Assembly (NCBI GenBank): GCA_029858545.1
Contig: JAOUFA010000030.1
Location: 1 to 16,267 of the forward strand
Reading direction: 5' to 3'
Source of the DNA: Betaproteobacteria bacterium
GTDB lineage: Bacteria > Pseudomonadota > Gammaproteobacteria > Burkholderiales > SG8-39
DNA: 16,267 bases
The first letter of the stretch is position 1, and the number at the start of each line of letters is the position of its first letter. Shown here piece by piece: positions 14,376-16,267 of this stretch. The notes under the pieces are model-generated. The model saw only the letters and a list, made by a program, of their open reading frames with translations. It was not told the origin of the DNA and made no database searches. The position numbers and the translations under genes were made by a program.

Positions 14376-16004
14376 TTATCCCGGTCTCCGCAATTGCCCG
14401 AACCGGTAGCCGCGACCCGGGATCGCGGCGAGCAGCGCCTGGGTTTCTGCATGGCGCGGCGCGAGGAAAACCTCGCGCGTCGTGCCGTATTCGATCACGC
14501 GCCCCTGCGAGAGCACCGCGACGTGGTCGCACAGGCGCGCGGCGACGCGCAGGTCGTGGGTGATGAACACGATCGCCAGTTTCAGGCGCGCGCGGATCTC
14601 CTCGAGCAGGTCGAGCACCTGGGCCTGAACCGACACGTCGAGCGCCGAGACCGCCTCGTCGGCGACCAGGATCTCGGGCTCGAGCGCGAGCGCGCGTGCG
14701 ATGCACAGGCGCTGGCGTTCGCCGCCGGAGAACTGGTGCGGATAGCGCTCGAGCGCCGCGGGGCTCATGCGTACGAGCGCAAGCAGCCGGCGCGCGCGTT
14801 CGAGCGCCGCGCCACGCGTCAGGCCGTAGTTGAGCGGGCCCTCGATGATCGCCGCGCCGACGCGCCGGCGCGGGTTGAGCGAGCGATAAGGGTCCTGGAA
14901 CACGACCTGCATCTTCCGCCTTACCGGGCGCAACGCCGCGCCACGCAGCGCGACGATGTTCTCGCCGTCGACGAGAATCTCGCCGCTGCTCGCCTCGACC
15001 AGGCGCAGGATGCAGCGCGCAAGGGTCGACTTGCCCGAACCCGATTCGCCGACGATGCCGAGGGTTTCTCCGCGGCGCAGTTCGAGCGTGATGTCCCGCG
15101 CGGCATGCAGTCTGCGCCGCGCCGCGGGCCAGTGTCCTTCGACGTAGGTCTTCGACAGGTTGTGTGTCGCCAGCACAACGGGCATCGCAGGGTCGAGCGG
15201 CGCCTCGCGCGGCACGAGACCGGGTACCGCGGCGATGAGCGCCCGCGTGTAATCGTGCCGCGGCTCGCGCAGCAGACGATCCTTGCTGCCCTGCTCGACG
15301 ATTTCGCCCTGCGCGAGCAATGCGACGCGGTCGGCGATCTGCGCCACCACGCCGAAATCGTGCGTGACGAACAGCAGCGCCATGCCGTGGCGCGCCTGGA
15401 GCTGGGAGAGCAGGGCGAGGATCTGCGCCTGCGTGCTCACGTCGAGCGCCGTGGTCGGCTCATCGGCGATGAGCAGTATCGGTTCGAGCAGCAGCGCCAT
15501 CGCGATCATGATGCGCTGGCGCTGCCCGCCCGAGAGCTGGTGCGGGTAGGCGGCGAGCATGCGCGCGGGCTCGCTCAGGCCCACTTCTTCGAGCAGCGCG
15601 GAGATCTTGGCGCGTCGCTGCGCGGCGGCGAGGCGCGTGTGCGCGGTGAGAACCTCGTCGAGCTGCGCGCCGCAGCGCATTACCGGATTGAGTGCGCTCA
15701 TCGGCTCCTGAAAGATCATCGCCATGCGCGTGGCGCGCAGCGCGCGCCGCCGCGCCGCGCTCGCGTGGGCGATTTCCTCGTCCGCGAGACGGATGCTGCC
15801 GGCATCGATGAGCAGGCCGCGCGGCAACAGTCCCATCACGCCGAGCGCGAGCGCGGACTTGCCCGAACCCGATTCGCCGACCAGGCACAGGGTCTCGCCG
15901 CGCGCGACGCGGAGGGAAACTCCCTTCACCGCGTGCGACCGGTCGGCGTGCGCGGGGAGCGCGATGCCGAGATTGCGCAGCTCGAGCACCTGGGAATCGC
16001 TCAT
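14376..16004 (-). CDS. Peptide-type ABC transporter, tandem ATP-binding subunit (YejF/GsiA/DppDF-like)
   Basis: Cytoplasmic ATPase that powers import of peptides or related small solutes (nickel/peptide/opine class). The 542-residue protein is a fusion of two complete ATPase halves, as in YejF. First half: Walker A GESGSGKS (43-50), Q-loop FQEPMSALNP, signature LSGGQRQR (157-164), Walker B ILLIADEP (176-183), switch His215. Second half: Walker A GESGSGKST (319-327), Q-loop FQDPYRSLNP, signature FSGGERQR (425-432), Walker B ILVADE (445-450), switch His483. The C-terminal extension of each half (for example HDYTRALIAAVPG at 250-262) is the oligopeptide/dipeptide type. All key residues are intact, so both sites should hydrolyse ATP. 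The ATG at 16004 overlaps the permease stop. Substrate cannot be told from this fragment of the operon. Confidence 0.93.
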   Translation of the reverse strand: MSDSQVLELRNLGIALPAHADRSHAVKGVSLRVARGETLCLVGESGSGKSALALGVMGLLPRGLLIDAGSIRLADEEIAHASAARRRALRATRMAMIFQEPMSALNPVMRCGAQLDEVLTAHTRLAAAQRRAKISALLEEVGLSEPARMLAAYPHQLSGGQRQRIMIAMALLLEPILLIADEPTTALDVSTQAQILALLSQLQARHGMALLFVTHDFGVVAQIADRVALLAQGEIVEQGSKDRLLREPRHDYTRALIAAVPGLVPREAPLDPAMPVVLATHNLSKTYVEGHWPAARRRLHAARDITLELRRGETLGIVGESGSGKSTLARCILRLVEASSGEILVDGENIVALRGAALRPVRRKMQVVFQDPYRSLNPRRRVGAAIIEGPLNYGLTRGAALERARRLLALVRMSPAALERYPHQFSGGERQRLCIARALALEPEILVADEAVSALDVSVQAQVLDLLEEIRARLKLAIVFITHDLRVAARLCDHVAVLSQGRVIEYGTTREVFLAPRHAETQALLAAIPGRGYRFGQLRRPG

Positions 16005-16267
16005 CGCCGCCGTGCCGCCTTCGGATCGACCGCGTCGCGCAGACCGTCACCGAGCAGGTTGACCGCAAGGACCGTCGCGGCGAGAAACAGCCCGGGGAAG
16101 AGCACGTTGTGCGGCGCCTGGGTGAAATGCACCCGGGCCTCGGCCATGATATTTCCCCAGCTCGGGATCTCCGGCGGCAGCCCGACACCGAGAAACGACA
16201 GGATCGCCTCGACCATGATTGCCGAGGCGCAGACGTAGCTCGCCTGCACGAGGAGCGGCGCGAGCAT
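16001..16267 (-). CDS. Peptide-type ABC transporter permease, C-terminal part (5' end outside window)
   Basis: The last 88 residues of an inner-membrane permease of the binding-protein-dependent transport family, DppC/OppC-like. Visible are the end of the EAA-type loop region with EAILSFLGVGLPP and PSWGNIM, both hallmarks of this group, followed by the last membrane span (LFPGLFLAATVLAVNLLG) and the conserved tail GDGLRDAVDPKAARRR. The reading frame continues past the window edge; the Met codon at 16265-16267 is internal, not the start. The stop overlaps the ATPase start (ATGA), so the pair is translationally coupled. It would form a heterodimeric channel with a DppB-like permease presumably encoded further upstream. 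Confidence 0.93.
   Translation of the reverse strand: MLAPLLVQASYVCASAIMVEAILSFLGVGLPPEIPSWGNIMAEARVHFTQAPHNVLFPGLFLAATVLAVNLLGDGLRDAVDPKAARRR

Noticed and set aside
14394..16238. 614-residue open frame on the plus strand
   Set aside because: It is antisense to the tandem ATPase gene, whose motifs are all intact. The composition is Arg/Ala/Glu-rich and no domain is recognisable.

Overview
The window is chromosomal DNA from a high-GC proteobacterium, most likely a betaproteobacterium. The evidence is the gene order birA-coaX-SPOR protein, a complete type IV minor-pilin cluster headed by pilE and ending in pilY1, and strong third-position GC bias that produces long antisense shadow frames. Almost every base is assigned. 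No phage, insertion sequence, integron, CRISPR array or defence island was seen.

Layout. (1) 1-2434, plus strand: a tightly overlapping housekeeping block of ileS (3' part only), lspA, fkpB (slpA) and ispH. (2) 2407-3096, minus: a small TonB-like energy transducer whose 3' end runs convergently into the end of ispH. (3) 3105-3139: a 14-bp-stem hairpin, probably the terminator of the pilus operon. (4) 3182-11397, minus: the type IV pilus assembly/tip operon, transcribed in the order pilE, fimT (GspH/FimU-type), pilV, pilW, pilX, pilY1. All five small proteins have pilin-type N-termini. PilY1 is 1621 residues and carries an unusual insertion in its von Willebrand-A region. (5) 11398-11618: the intergenic region holding candidate pilE promoters on the minus strand and the tRNA promoter on the plus strand. 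(6) 11619-11694, plus: tRNA-Thr(CGT) with encoded CCA. (7) 11842-14290, minus: birA, coaX and a SPOR-domain protein, apparently one operon. (8) 14376-16267, minus: the end of a peptide-type ABC transporter operon, with a DppC/OppC-like permease fragment and a tandem-ATPase subunit.

How the parts work together. The minor pilins FimT, PilV, PilW, PilX and PilE prime pilus assembly, and PilY1 is the large exported tip/adhesin/mechanosensor protein delivered with them. LspA and IspH belong to lipoprotein processing and isoprenoid synthesis. They sit next to minor pilin genes in other proteobacteria too (in Pseudomonas the pilin cluster follows ispH), but here the pilus operon is inverted and converges on ispH.

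No wholly new system is evident. The parts I would look at first are the PilY1 insertion (a duplicated beta-rich module preceded by three cysteine-pair repeats), its degenerate calcium-loop position, the apparent leaderless birA promoter with a nearby palindrome, and the tonB-like gene placed directly after a terminator with no room for its own promoter.
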